A stretch of DNA of 46,094 bases from Lactobacillus apis (GCF_002837055.1 NZ_PDKP01000001.1:119135-165228), one strand, 5' to 3'; counted from the first letter of the stretch, positions 17,609 to 25,736 are shown. Translations and numbers: made by a program. Notes: generated by a model not told the origin, from the letters alone.

Positions 17609-18224
17609 GAAGATAACCATTTTCCACTTGCTTTTGTTCTTCTTCTTGCGGTTCCCTACAGTAACTATTTTTTAACAAAGCAAGCAATTTATTGTGAGCA
17701 ATTGTGCCTTCAACTAAAAGCCCATTATCGTCGCCACTTTCATTAAAAAAGATTGTTGTAGGAATGGTTTGAATATTAAATTTTCGTGCGAGCTCTTTGT
17801 CTTGCTCAATCGAGTCATCAATATATTTATTGATGTTAGAATCACAGATTCGTTTGTAGTTTAGACCTAAATCAACTGCAACTTTTTTAGGCAAATCTTG
17901 CGAATAAACATTAAAGTCCTTACTCACAGCTTTTTGCAAGCTAACTAAATAGCAACGTGCTTTTTTGTTACCATATTCAAGCTTAATCGCGTGATAATTA
18001 CGTAATGCCTGATAAGCAGCCATTGTGTATTCAGGAATATCGTCTATCGTTTGACCGCAAGTTTTTCTTCGAATAATATCGTCTTTGATTACTTTTGAGT
18101 TGGTAATAGGAACAAAATGGAAAGAAGAGCTAATATCAAGTTCATCGACAGTTTTCTTAACAGATACTTCGGTATCATAGCAGTACACGCCAATTGGATT
18201 AACAAAAAGAAATATCTCAAACAT
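17583..18224 (-). CDS. yjbH: DsbA-family protein, YjbH/SpxH-like adaptor
   Basis: Thioredoxin-fold protein of 213 residues: start MFEIFLFVNPIGVYCYDTE, helical insertion in the middle, and cis-Pro wording FNIQTIPTTIFFNESGD near residue 155. The N-terminal CxxC of true disulfide oxidases is missing (the site reads GVYCYD), so it is unlikely to be an oxidoreductase. Position between coiA and the CYTH gene matches yjbH of Bacillus, whose product presents Spx to ClpXP; I infer the same role here. The ATG at 18224 follows GGAGGAG on the minus strand. It is co-directional with the CYTH gene upstream and its 3' end overlaps coiA by 26 bp. Confidence 0.8.
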   Translation of the reverse strand: MFEIFLFVNPIGVYCYDTEVSVKKTVDELDISSSFHFVPITNSKVIKDDIIRRKTCGQTIDDIPEYTMAAYQALRNYHAIKLEYGNKKARCYLVSLQKAVSKDFNVYSQDLPKKVAVDLGLNYKRICDSNINKYIDDSIEQDKELARKFNIQTIPTTIFFNESGDDNGLLVEGTIAHNKLLALLKNSYCREPQEEEQKQVENGYLPRKHLRLM

Positions 18225-18297
18225 GATCAGGCTCCTCCATAACTTGATTAATCAATACAACTTTACCAAATATCCATCCTTGAAAAAAACCATACAA

Positions 18298-18921
18298 TTA
18301 CATTTTACCACGATGACTGAAAGCGCGTGCAATTTTTGCTCGATTTGTATTAGCAGAATTTTGCACTAAACCATACTGTTGTTTAAGCAAACTCAGTGTT
18401 GATTCAATTAAAGCAGGATTATCATTTTCTATTTCTAGTTCAAAGTCTTCAAATCCATCAGGATATTTTGTATCGTCAAATGTAAGTTCACAATTTTGTG
18501 GTCCTTGAGCAAGAATTCGATGCGTTTTACTGAATGTTTGCAAGCATAAATTAGTTTCGGAACCGAAGTGTTTTTTAAGATAATCACCAACCGAACCAGT
18601 AAAAGTAATCTTGCCTTTTTCTTCGGCTTTTTTTAGAAGATCTTGTGCCTTCTCTAGTTTTAAGTCATCATTGATTTCGATTGCTTGATGATAATGATGC
18701 TGTATAGGATTTTTCCCCGGTATTTTCAATGTTTGCTCGGCATGATCCTCAAACAAACGTATCCGGCAGCTGATATGTGCTTGCTTTAATAAGCCATTAT
18801 TAGTGTCGAAGTAGTAGTTTTCTTGCTTAAAATCACTTTTAACAGGAAAACTTGTATATAATTGGGAATACGCTGTTTTGGGTAAAATTATCTTGGCTTC
18901 AATTTCATTATTCTCTGACAT
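18298..18921 (-). CDS. CYTH domain protein (YjbK-like)
   Basis: CYTH-fold protein of 207 residues, a family that binds triphosphate compounds with divalent metal; many bacterial members hydrolyse inorganic triphosphate or act on unidentified substrates. The signature ExExK is present as NEIEAKIIL near the N-terminus, followed by basic/acid strand motifs ISCRIRLFEDHAEQTLKIPG, ELTFDDTKYPDGFEDFELEIE and a C-terminal NTNRAKIARAF. It precedes the yjbH-like gene by 73 bp on the same strand and is divergent from relQ, the same order as yjbK-yjbM in Bacillus. The 5' leader upstream has notable RNA structure. Confidence 0.88.
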   Translation of the reverse strand: MSENNEIEAKIILPKTAYSQLYTSFPVKSDFKQENYYFDTNNGLLKQAHISCRIRLFEDHAEQTLKIPGKNPIQHHYHQAIEINDDLKLEKAQDLLKKAEEKGKITFTGSVGDYLKKHFGSETNLCLQTFSKTHRILAQGPQNCELTFDDTKYPDGFEDFELEIENDNPALIESTLSLLKQQYGLVQNSANTNRAKIARAFSHRGKM

Positions 18922-18949
18922 TAATCTACCCCAATGTACATCAACAAAT

Positions 18950-19003
18950 TAGTTGTAGTAGGTAATCTTACCTTAAAAGGTATCATAGGGAAAATTACAA
19001 CTA
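18950..19003 (-). promoter_or_regulatory. structured 5' leader of the CYTH-yjbH transcript
   Basis: TAGTTGTA (18950-18957) pairs with TACAACTA (18996-19003). Inside, two small hairpins, GGTAA/TTACC and ACCTT/AAGGT, share bases and exclude each other. A minus-strand TATAAT (19027-19022) and a further candidate promoter (TTGACT at 19108-19103, 18-bp spacer, CAGAAT) lie upstream. Confidence 0.4.
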
Positions 19004-19057
19004 GCAACTTTACCTATCTATATTATAGTCAATTTTTCGCAACTTGATCACATTTCT

Positions 19058-19137
19058 TATAATGCGGCAACGTTTTTCATTCTGAACTACTTTTGCTATA
19101 AGAGTCAAAAAATAAGCTTAGCAAAAGTTGTTTTTTT
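19058..19137 (+). ncRNA. possible small RNA ending in a strong terminator
   Basis: A perfect 10-bp stem ACTTTTGCTA/TAGCAAAAGT (19089-19098 with 19119-19128) is followed by TG and T7, a good terminator for plus-strand RNA. No plus-strand gene ends here. A TATAAT at 19058-19063 (weak TTCGCA -35, 16-bp spacer) would give a transcript of about 70 nt with no coding potential. Confidence 0.4.
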
Positions 19138-19212
19138 CAAAATGGAGCTACTTAAACTATTGTCATAAAGCAAATGTGAAGAACAGGTAAAAAATTAACG
19201 TGAGCAACTTTT

Positions 19213-19241
19213 TTGACTTTGTTTAATAATTTTATCATAAT
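19213..19241 (+). promoter_or_regulatory. strong upstream promoter of relQ
   Basis: TTGACT (19213-19218), 17-bp spacer, CATAAT (19236-19241). It would give a leader of about 175 nt before relQ. A second extended -10 (TGT-TAGAAT, 19383-19391) lies close to the gene. Confidence 0.6.
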
Positions 19242-19284
19242 TTTAAAGGATTGTTAAAGAATAACTTTTAAGAAAACTATTTAC

Positions 19285-19298
19285 TGGAAACGCTAATT
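19285..19298 (+). promoter_or_regulatory. cre-like element in the relQ leader
   Basis: TGGAAACGCTAATT resembles the cre consensus in its left half and core (11 of 14 positions); the right arm is degenerate. It lies about 40 bp downstream of the predicted start of transcription. Confidence 0.3.
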
Positions 19299-19421
19299 AA
19301 TCGCACTTTTTTGTGTCGTTGTTATTAAAAAAGCAAGATAATAGCTTCTGCCACCAATATGAAATTGCTATCATTTGTTTTATGTTAGAATGAAGAAGCA
19401 ACTGAGAAAGGAAATATTTCA

Positions 19422-20051
19422 ATGAATTTTGACTGGGATACTTTTTTATGGCCTTATACTGAAGCCGTTAGAGAATTAAAAGTAAAATTCCGTTCGCTGC
19501 GCCAGAGCTTTTTGACTAAAGGTGAGCACTCACCAATCGAATTTGTTGTTGGACGCGTGAAAACGGTGGATTCGATTAAAGAAAAAATGAAAAGGCGCGT
19601 TATTAGTCCTGATGTAATTGAAACCGATATGCAGGATATTGCGGGCATTAGAATTGTTTGTCAATTTGTTGATGATATATACAAAGTGGTAGATTTGATT
19701 CACGAGCGTGATGACATGGAAGTCTTAGAAGAGCGTGATTATGTCCAAAATGCCAAGCCCTCAGGCTATCGTTCTTATCACATGGTAATTTCATATACAG
19801 TTTATCTTCCTGAAGGTTCGAAAAAATTGTTGGCTGAAATCCAAATCAGAACTCTAGCAATGAACTTTTGGGCTACCGTAGAACATACGCTAAACTATAA
19901 GTATCAAGGTTCGTATCCTGAAGACATTTCGCAAAGATTAAAGTCTACGGCTGAAACAGCCTATAAGCTTGATGAAGAAATGTCGCTAATCAAGGATGAA
20001 GTACAAGAGGCACAGAAAGTTTTTACCAAAAACAAAGGTAAGGAAAAATAA
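19422..20051 (+). CDS. relQ: small alarmone synthetase RelQ (YjbM)
   Basis: Single-domain (p)ppGpp synthetase that transfers pyrophosphate from ATP to GDP/GTP, raising alarmone in response to cell-envelope and other stresses; it lacks a hydrolase domain. The 209 residues contain the RelA/SpoT synthetase core: HSPIEFVVGRVKTVDSIKEK, the metal-binding DIAGIRIVCQF, SGYRSYHMVISY and AEIQIRTLAMNFWATVEHTLNYK. The small helical C-terminus (SLIKDEVQEAQKVF) mediates tetramer formation in known RelQ proteins. The ATG follows GAAAGGA. It overlaps nadK by one base and starts the operon relQ-nadK-rluD-like. It is preceded by a 500-bp regulatory region. Confidence 0.95.
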   Translation: MNFDWDTFLWPYTEAVRELKVKFRSLRQSFLTKGEHSPIEFVVGRVKTVDSIKEKMKRRVISPDVIETDMQDIAGIRIVCQFVDDIYKVVDLIHERDDMEVLEERDYVQNAKPSGYRSYHMVISYTVYLPEGSKKLLAEIQIRTLAMNFWATVEHTLNYKYQGSYPEDISQRLKSTAETAYKLDEEMSLIKDEVQEAQKVFTKNKGKEK

Positions 20052-20857
20052 TGAGAATAGCGATTGCTCATAACACCAATGAAGAAACTTTAAAAGTAGT
20101 AGCTCATTTAAAAAAGATTCTTGCCACAAAAGAGGGCGTAGTTTTTGACGCAAAATATCCTGATGTAGTGATTACTGTGGGTGGTGATGGCACATTAATA
20201 AACGCTTTTCACCGGTATGAAAAACAAATCAGCTCGATTCGTTTTATTGGAATTCACACAGGACACTTAGGTTTTTATACTGATTGGCAGGGGCAAGATG
20301 TTGATAAAATGGTTGATGCGCTCTTTTTGCGTGAACCTGAATCAGCCAAGTACCCTTTACTAGAAGTAGAATTGACAACAGAATCTAATGAGCGCAAACA
20401 TTATTTAGCTTTGAATGAGTCTGCTGTTAAACGGGTTTCTCATACACTTGAGGCCAATGTTTATATTGACGGCAAGCTATTTGAAAATTTTCGTGGTGAT
20501 GGTCTCTGTGTCTCAACGCCAACGGGCTCGACTGCTTATAACAAATCAATTGGTGGAGCAGTAATTCACCCGAAACTAAAGGCGTTGCAGATGACGGAAA
20601 TTGCATCGATTAATAATCGTGTCTTTAGAACCCTTTCATCTCCAATTGTCATTGCACCCGACCAGTGGATTACGATTGTCCCTAATTCAGATCATTTTGT
20701 AATGACGGTTGACGGTAATAGAATTAACATTCATAATGCCAAAAAGATAGATTTTCGAATTTCAAACAAGGAAATTCGGTTTGACCGGTTTGGACATACT
20801 CATTTTTGGTCTCGAGTTCAGAGTGCATTCATTGGGGATAAGCATGACACTATTTAA
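20051..20857 (+). CDS. nadK: NAD kinase
   Basis: NAD kinase phosphorylates NAD to NADP with ATP or polyphosphate. The 268 residues show the catalytic GGDGTLINAF (GGDG at 44-47), GIHTGHLGFYTDW, LNESAVKR, the glycine/threonine loop CVSTPTGSTAYNKSIGGAVIHP and the C-terminal DGNRINIHN. It is translationally coupled to relQ (TAATG overlap) and overlaps the start of the pseudouridine synthase gene by 14 bp, matching the conserved yjbM-yjbN-yjbO order. Confidence 0.97.
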   Translation: MRIAIAHNTNEETLKVVAHLKKILATKEGVVFDAKYPDVVITVGGDGTLINAFHRYEKQISSIRFIGIHTGHLGFYTDWQGQDVDKMVDALFLREPESAKYPLLEVELTTESNERKHYLALNESAVKRVSHTLEANVYIDGKLFENFRGDGLCVSTPTGSTAYNKSIGGAVIHPKLKALQMTEIASINNRVFRTLSSPIVIAPDQWITIVPNSDHFVMTVDGNRINIHNAKKIDFRISNKEIRFDRFGHTHFWSRVQSAFIGDKHDTI

Positions 20858-21743
20858 AGTTAAAGTAGAAAATAAAGCTCCTATAGAATTAGGGGCTTTT
20901 TTAATGAAAAATGGTTTTTCAAAAAAGGCTGTTAATGATGCAAAAAACAATGACGGAATGATTTTAGTCAATCATAAGCGGCGTTTTACCAATTATCAGT
21001 TACATCTTGGTGACGAAGTGATTTTTGTTCCTGGAAACGAAAAGGAAAATCCATGGCTAAAACCTTCGTTTAGGCCTTTAATGATTGCTAAAGAAACGGA
21101 AAACTATTTAGTCATAAATAAACCAGCAGATCTCTTGTCAATTCCTTCAAGATATGATGACAATGCGGTTGTAAATCGTGTTTTGGGTTATTTTGAGCAA
21201 CAAAAGCTGCAGGGCGTTAAGCCGCACGTTGTAACCAGGCTTGATCGCGAAACCTCAGGCTTAGTATTGGTTGGTAAAAATGCAATAGCTCATTCACGTT
21301 TTAGTAAGCTAGATAAAGATCAGTTTGTTAAAAAGTATCATGCGCTTGTTCATGGTAATTTTGCGGAAAATGAATTAAAGGGTGTGATTGATAAACCAAT
21401 TGGAAAAAAGGGAGATGCGGTCAAGCGAAGTATCACTCCGGATGGCAAAAGAGCAATTACAGCTTATCAGGTTCTTAAACAAGAGCCCGGAATTAGTCTA
21501 GTTGAATTAAGGCTTTATACTGGACGCACTCATCAAATCAGACTTCATATGCAATCAATTAACCATCCTTTATTTGGTGATCCGCCGTATGGCATAAATG
21601 ATGAATTTAACCGCCAAGCATTGAACTGTTTTTATTTAGCTTTTCCCGATCCATTTGCACACAACCAACTGGTAGAAATTGAAATTGCGGATCCGGAAGA
21701 TATGCAAGCTTTATGGCAAAATAGCACAAAAAAAGAACTGTAA
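20844..21743 (+). CDS. RluD-type pseudouridine synthase
   Basis: RluA/RluD-family enzyme that isomerises uridine to pseudouridine in structured RNA, probably rRNA. The 299 residues have an N-terminal S4-like RNA-binding part (ELGAFLMKNGFSKKAVNDAKNN...HLGDEVIF). The catalytic domain carries the nucleophile Asp134 in VVTRLDRETSGLVLV, plus ALVHGNF, LRLYTGRTHQIRLHM and HPLFGDPPYG. A longer in-frame extension to about 20781 lies within nadK. The ATG at 20844 behind GGGG is the natural start and gives a 14-bp overlap with nadK. The exact target base cannot be read from sequence. The stop codon is in the loop of the terminator. Confidence 0.92.
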   Translation: MTLFKVKVENKAPIELGAFLMKNGFSKKAVNDAKNNDGMILVNHKRRFTNYQLHLGDEVIFVPGNEKENPWLKPSFRPLMIAKETENYLVINKPADLLSIPSRYDDNAVVNRVLGYFEQQKLQGVKPHVVTRLDRETSGLVLVGKNAIAHSRFSKLDKDQFVKKYHALVHGNFAENELKGVIDKPIGKKGDAVKRSITPDGKRAITAYQVLKQEPGISLVELRLYTGRTHQIRLHMQSINHPLFGDPPYGINDEFNRQALNCFYLAFPDPFAHNQLVEIEIADPEDMQALWQNSTKKEL

Positions 21744-21757
21744 AACAGTTCTTTTTG
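21731..21757 (+). terminator. terminator overlapping the end of the pseudouridine synthase gene
   Basis: Stem AAAAGAACTG/CAGTTCTTTT with a 5-nt loop. The stop codon TAA is the first part of the loop and the left arm is coding. Confidence 0.8.
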
Positions 21758-21770
21758 TTTGGCTTAAAAT

Positions 21771-22805
21771 TTATTCACTGAAGAGAACACGAGTACCTTC
21801 AGGTACGTAAATGTCTTTTTGAATTGGAGTAAGGCAACCATCTTCAGCACTGCGCTTATATAAGGTAGCATTGTCAGTGTTTTGGTTAGTTGCTACAACA
21901 AATTGCTCGCTTGGATCCCAGTTGAAATCACGAGGAAATTCACCAAAAGTAGAGACGCGTTGTTTAAGCTCTAACGCGTGATCTTCTTTAACTGCAAAAA
22001 CAGTAATTGAGTCGTGACCGCGGTTAGATACGTAAATGAACTTACCATCATGACTGATTTTAATAGCAGCAGCACCATTGTGATCAGTATAATCGTCAGG
22101 AATGGTTGAATATGTGGCAATGTTGTTAAAAGTCCAATCTTTTTCATTAAATTGAACTACATTGACCTTGCTTGCAAGCTCACCAACGACATAGAAGTAA
22201 TTTCCATCAGGACTAAAGACAATATGACGTGTCCCAAAACCGGCTTCATTTTGATACTTAGCTAAGTGTTCAAGCTTGTTGTTTTGAAGGCGATAAAAAT
22301 CAACGCAGTCGTTACCCAAATCGCAACTTACCAGGTTTTGTTCTGGTGTCTCATCAAAAAAGTGTGGGTGAGGCCCGTCAACTTGTTCTGGACGAGGTCC
22401 AAGTGTGTCTGCTGTATGTGTGACAGAGTCGATTAGAGTTAGTTGACCATCAGTTGTGTAAGAAAAGACAGCTAAAACGCCAGTGTGATAGTTTGCTGTA
22501 TAAAGTAGGTGCTTTACTGAATCAATTCCAATGTAAGCTGGTGAAGAACCAGCAGTTAAATAAGAATCTTTTTCTTGATATGCACCATCAACTAACTGGA
22601 AAGAACTAATTCCGCCTTTATCACCGGCATTGTTAATTGTGAAAATCAAATCTCGGTCTTGAACAAAGTATGTAGGACCGCCGATTTTGATTACTTCCTT
22701 GGCTGTTCCCAGTTCAACTTTTAAGCCGTTATCAGAATTATAAAGTGGTAATTCGTAAATTCCTGTAGCCTTTTTTTTGGTGTAACCACCAATTAATAAT
22801 TTCAT
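21771..22805 (-). CDS. lactonase family beta-propeller (6-phosphogluconolactonase type)
   Basis: Seven-bladed beta-propeller of the YkgB/Pgl family (COG2706), which in some bacteria hydrolyses 6-phosphogluconolactone in the pentose phosphate pathway. The 344-residue protein shows repeated blade wording, for example RHIVFSPDGNYFYVVGELASKVNVV, HDGKFIYVSNRGHDSITVF and WDPSEQFVVATNQNTDN; the motif GPHPHFFDETPEQN also fits the family. It is cytosolic with no signal peptide. The ATG at 22805 has GGAGGC upstream on the minus strand and an extended -10 (TGT-TATACT, at 22858-22850). It diverges from the ATPase gene. Substrate assignment is by family only. Confidence 0.85.
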   Translation of the reverse strand: MKLLIGGYTKKKATGIYELPLYNSDNGLKVELGTAKEVIKIGGPTYFVQDRDLIFTINNAGDKGGISSFQLVDGAYQEKDSYLTAGSSPAYIGIDSVKHLLYTANYHTGVLAVFSYTTDGQLTLIDSVTHTADTLGPRPEQVDGPHPHFFDETPEQNLVSCDLGNDCVDFYRLQNNKLEHLAKYQNEAGFGTRHIVFSPDGNYFYVVGELASKVNVVQFNEKDWTFNNIATYSTIPDDYTDHNGAAAIKISHDGKFIYVSNRGHDSITVFAVKEDHALELKQRVSTFGEFPRDFNWDPSEQFVVATNQNTDNATLYKRSAEDGCLTPIQKDIYVPEGTRVLFSE

Positions 22806-22918
22806 TTTTCAGCCTCCATTTAATTTCATTGATATGAACTAATGAGATAAGTATAACATGACATTTATTTGTAAAAAATTTGCATGATTACATTAGTTTA
22901 AAAGTGGTAAAGTATGGT

Positions 22919-22934
22919 ATCGGAATATTCCGAT
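22919..22934. promoter_or_regulatory. perfect 16-bp palindrome upstream of the P-type ATPase
   Basis: ATCGGAATATTCCGAT is a perfect dyad 32 bp before the ATPase start codon and just downstream of possible -10 sequences. It looks like a repressor operator for a homodimer. The regulator is not identified. Confidence 0.5.
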
Positions 22935-22966
22935 TAAATCACATTTTTATTAAGGAGTACAAATGA

Positions 22967-25723
22967 ATGGACGAAAATAAAATTCGTGAGCTATATGCCC
23001 AGAATGATATTTCTGAAGTTTTTACTAATTTGCAATCTTCTACGGACGGTTTGAGTTCCGAAGAAGCTGCTAGTCGATTAGAGAAGTATGGTCCGAATCA
23101 AATTCAGAAAGCCAAAGAAGAATCTGAATGGAAGGCCTTTTTTAAAAACTTTATTAGTATGATGGCCATTTTGCTTTGGATTTCAGGCGCGGTTGCCATG
23201 TTTAGTGGCACACTGGAATTGGGAATTGCTATTTGGCTGGTTAATATCATCAACGGGTTATTTAGTTTTTGGCAAGAGCGAGCAGCTAAAAAAGCAACAG
23301 ATGCTTTAAATAATATGCTGCCAACATATGTCGAAGCCATTCGTGATGGCAAAAAGGTCCAAATTGATGCTAAGGAATTAGTTCCTGGGGATGTTTTTGT
23401 TTTGCAAGCTGGAAATTCAATTCCAGCCGATGCACGGTTGATTTCTGCGAGTTCGATGCAGGTTGACCAAAGTGCTTTAAACGGTGAGTCTGTTCCTGAA
23501 TCAAAGACAACCGACTATTCACCTGGCGAGGGCAGTTACGCTGAAACTAACTTAGTATATTCTGGTACTACAGTTGGAGCGGGAACTGCACGTGCGATTG
23601 CATTTGCAACGGGAATGAATACCGAGTTTGGTAAAATTGCCAAGCTTACCCAAAAGCAGAACAAGGTCGATAGTCCACTTACACAAGAATTAAACCGACT
23701 TACTAAACAGTTATCAATTATTGCGGTTTCAATCGGAATTGTATTCATGATTGCAGCAATCGCTTTTGTTAAATACCCATTTGCAAAAGCATTCATTTTC
23801 GCTTTAGGAATGATTGTTGCATTCATCCCAGAAGGTCTTTTACCAACTGTTACTCTTAGTCTTGCCCAAGGGGTCAAAAGAATGGCTAAGAAACATGCTT
23901 TGGTTAAGGAACTTAATTCTGTAGAAACTTTGGGTGAAACAACCGTCATTTGTTCAGACAAGACGGGAACTTTAACTCAAAATCAAATGACCATTCATTA
24001 CATTTGGACACTTAAAAATGAGTTTCAAGTTACAGGTAATGGTTATGAAAACAATGGCCAAGTTGAATTAAATAAAAAACAGCTTTGGTATGAAGAAAAT
24101 CCTGACTTACATAAATTGGTTCAAATTGCTTCGCTTGATAACGATACAGCTGTTCAGCCAAGTAAAACTAAGGGCGGCAAACCAAAGATTTTGGGAACAC
24201 CAACTGAAGCGTCATTAATAATAATGGCGGAAAAGGCGGGCTTTGATCGCCAAAAGGTTTTGGTTAAATACCCACGTTTACGTGAATTACCATTTGATTC
24301 AGACAGAAAGAGAATGTCAACTATCCACCGCTGGAATGATACACAAGACATTATCTTCACTAAAGGTTCATTTAGTGACGTAATTAAACAATGTGATCAG
24401 ATTCAAGTTGATGGTGAGGTTCGGCCGCTGACTGAAGACGACCGCAATGTTGCAGATAAGCGTAATGCAGAATATGCTGCTAAAGGCTTACGTAGTATGG
24501 CAATGGCCTACAGAATCATTGATTCTAAGGACACTGATATTAATAAGTTAACCATTGAAACTGCCGAAGAACATTTGGTATTTGTTGGTTTAACCACGAT
24601 GAGTGATCCACCACGTCCTGAAATTTACAATGCCGTTAAACGTTGTCATGAAGCAGGAATCAAAATTATCATGGTAACCGGTGACTCCAAGTTGACTGCC
24701 AAAACTGTGGCTGTTCAAATTGGTTTAACTTCAGATAAAGCGAGAGTTATTTCCGGTGATGAATTAAACAAGATGAGCGATGATGAACTCCGTGAGGCAC
24801 TTAAGGGCGAAGTGATTTTTGCTCGAGTTGCACCTGAGCAAAAATATAAAGTTGTTAAGACTTTACAAGAAAATGGTGAAATTGTTGCCTCGACTGGTGA
24901 TGGTGTTAACGATGCTCCTGCTTTGAAACAGGCTGATATCGGTATTGCAATGGGGATGACTGGTACAGATGTTGCTAAGGATGCTGCCAATATTATCTTG
25001 ACTGATGATAACTTTGCTTCAATTGTTGCTGCAATTGAGGAAGGTCGTGCAGTTTATAGTAATATCCGTAAGTTCTTGACATATATCTTGACCTCAAATG
25101 TTCCGGAAGCTTTTCCATCGATTCTCTTCCTACTTTCTGGTGGTTTGATTCCACTTCCAATGACAGTTATGCAAATTTTAACGGTCGATTTGGGAACTGA
25201 TATGCTTCCTGCATTGGGACTCGGTGGTGAACCGGTTGATCCTGATGTAATGAAGCAACCACCACGTAAACGAAGCGAACATCTGCTCAACCGAAGTGTA
25301 ATTATCAAAGCATTCTTATGGTACGGCTTGATTTCAAGTATTATTTCCATTTGTGCTTACTTCTTTGTTAATATGCAAAATGGTTGGCCAAAAGTGGCAC
25401 TTGCTTCAAGTGGTTCAGTTTATATGCGTGCTACGACAATGGTACTTGGAGCAATTATCTTCTCTCAAATTGCCAATGTGTTAAACTGCCGTACAAATAA
25501 GGTTTCAATTTTCAAAAAGGGTTTATTCAGTAATCGTAATATCTGGTATGGAATTATTTTTGAAATTTTATTGTTCCTTGTTTTAACTGTAACTCCAGGT
25601 TTACAACAATTATTTAACACTACAAGATTAATGCCGATTGATTGGCTCTTCTTATTCTGCTTACCAATCCCATTAGTAATCATAGATGAAATCAAAAAAT
25701 GGCTGTTATATCGTGAAAAATAG
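22967..25723 (+). CDS. P2-type cation-transporting ATPase, Na+/K+-ATPase-like ion site
   Basis: Membrane pump of 918 residues with the full P2 architecture: N-terminal cation-ATPase domain, M1-M2 (about 58-102), and the actuator domain with LNGES (171-175, in place of the usual TGES). M3-M4 carries IPEGLLPTVTLSLA (287-300). The phosphorylated Asp331 lies in CSDKTGTLTQ. The nucleotide domain and MVTGD, GDGVNDAPALKQAD follow, then six C-terminal helices. Helix M5 reads LTSNVPEAFPSILFLL and M6 reads TVDLGTDMLPALGLGGE. These resemble the Na+/K+-ATPase (SNIPE, DLGTDMVPA) more than SERCA calcium pumps (NLVTDGLPA). Ion specificity is therefore uncertain: Na+, K+ or Ca2+. The ATG at 22967 sits behind AAGGAG. 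It is a single-gene unit with a terminator. Confidence 0.92.
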   Translation: MDENKIRELYAQNDISEVFTNLQSSTDGLSSEEAASRLEKYGPNQIQKAKEESEWKAFFKNFISMMAILLWISGAVAMFSGTLELGIAIWLVNIINGLFSFWQERAAKKATDALNNMLPTYVEAIRDGKKVQIDAKELVPGDVFVLQAGNSIPADARLISASSMQVDQSALNGESVPESKTTDYSPGEGSYAETNLVYSGTTVGAGTARAIAFATGMNTEFGKIAKLTQKQNKVDSPLTQELNRLTKQLSIIAVSIGIVFMIAAIAFVKYPFAKAFIFALGMIVAFIPEGLLPTVTLSLAQGVKRMAKKHALVKELNSVETLGETTVICSDKTGTLTQNQMTIHYIWTLKNEFQVTGNGYENNGQVELNKKQLWYEENPDLHKLVQIASLDNDTAVQPSKTKGGKPKILGTPTEASLIIMAEKAGFDRQKVLVKYPRLRELPFDSDRKRMSTIHRWNDTQDIIFTKGSFSDVIKQCDQIQVDGEVRPLTEDDRNVADKRNAEYAAKGLRSMAMAYRIIDSKDTDINKLTIETAEEHLVFVGLTTMSDPPRPEIYNAVKRCHEAGIKIIMVTGDSKLTAKTVAVQIGLTSDKARVISGDELNKMSDDELREALKGEVIFARVAPEQKYKVVKTLQENGEIVASTGDGVNDAPALKQADIGIAMGMTGTDVAKDAANIILTDDNFASIVAAIEEGRAVYSNIRKFLTYILTSNVPEAFPSILFLLSGGLIPLPMTVMQILTVDLGTDMLPALGLGGEPVDPDVMKQPPRKRSEHLLNRSVIIKAFLWYGLISSIISICAYFFVNMQNGWPKVALASSGSVYMRATTMVLGAIIFSQIANVLNCRTNKVSIFKKGLFSNRNIWYGIIFEILLFLVLTVTPGLQQLFNTTRLMPIDWLFLFCLPIPLVIIDEIKKWLLYREK

Positions 25724-25736
25724 TCATTAGACAAAT

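Noticed and set aside
18315-18328. cre-like TGAAAGCGCGTGCA
   Set aside because: Inside the 3' end of the CYTH coding region, two mismatches in conserved positions, and no promoter nearby.
20781-20843. N-terminal extension of the pseudouridine synthase frame
   Set aside because: Overlaps nadK coding sequence without its own ribosome binding site; the ATG at 20844 fits the family start.
23536-23961. 141-codon open frame antisense to the P-type ATPase gene
   Set aside because: Lies entirely within conserved ATPase motifs on the other strand, with no ribosome binding site.
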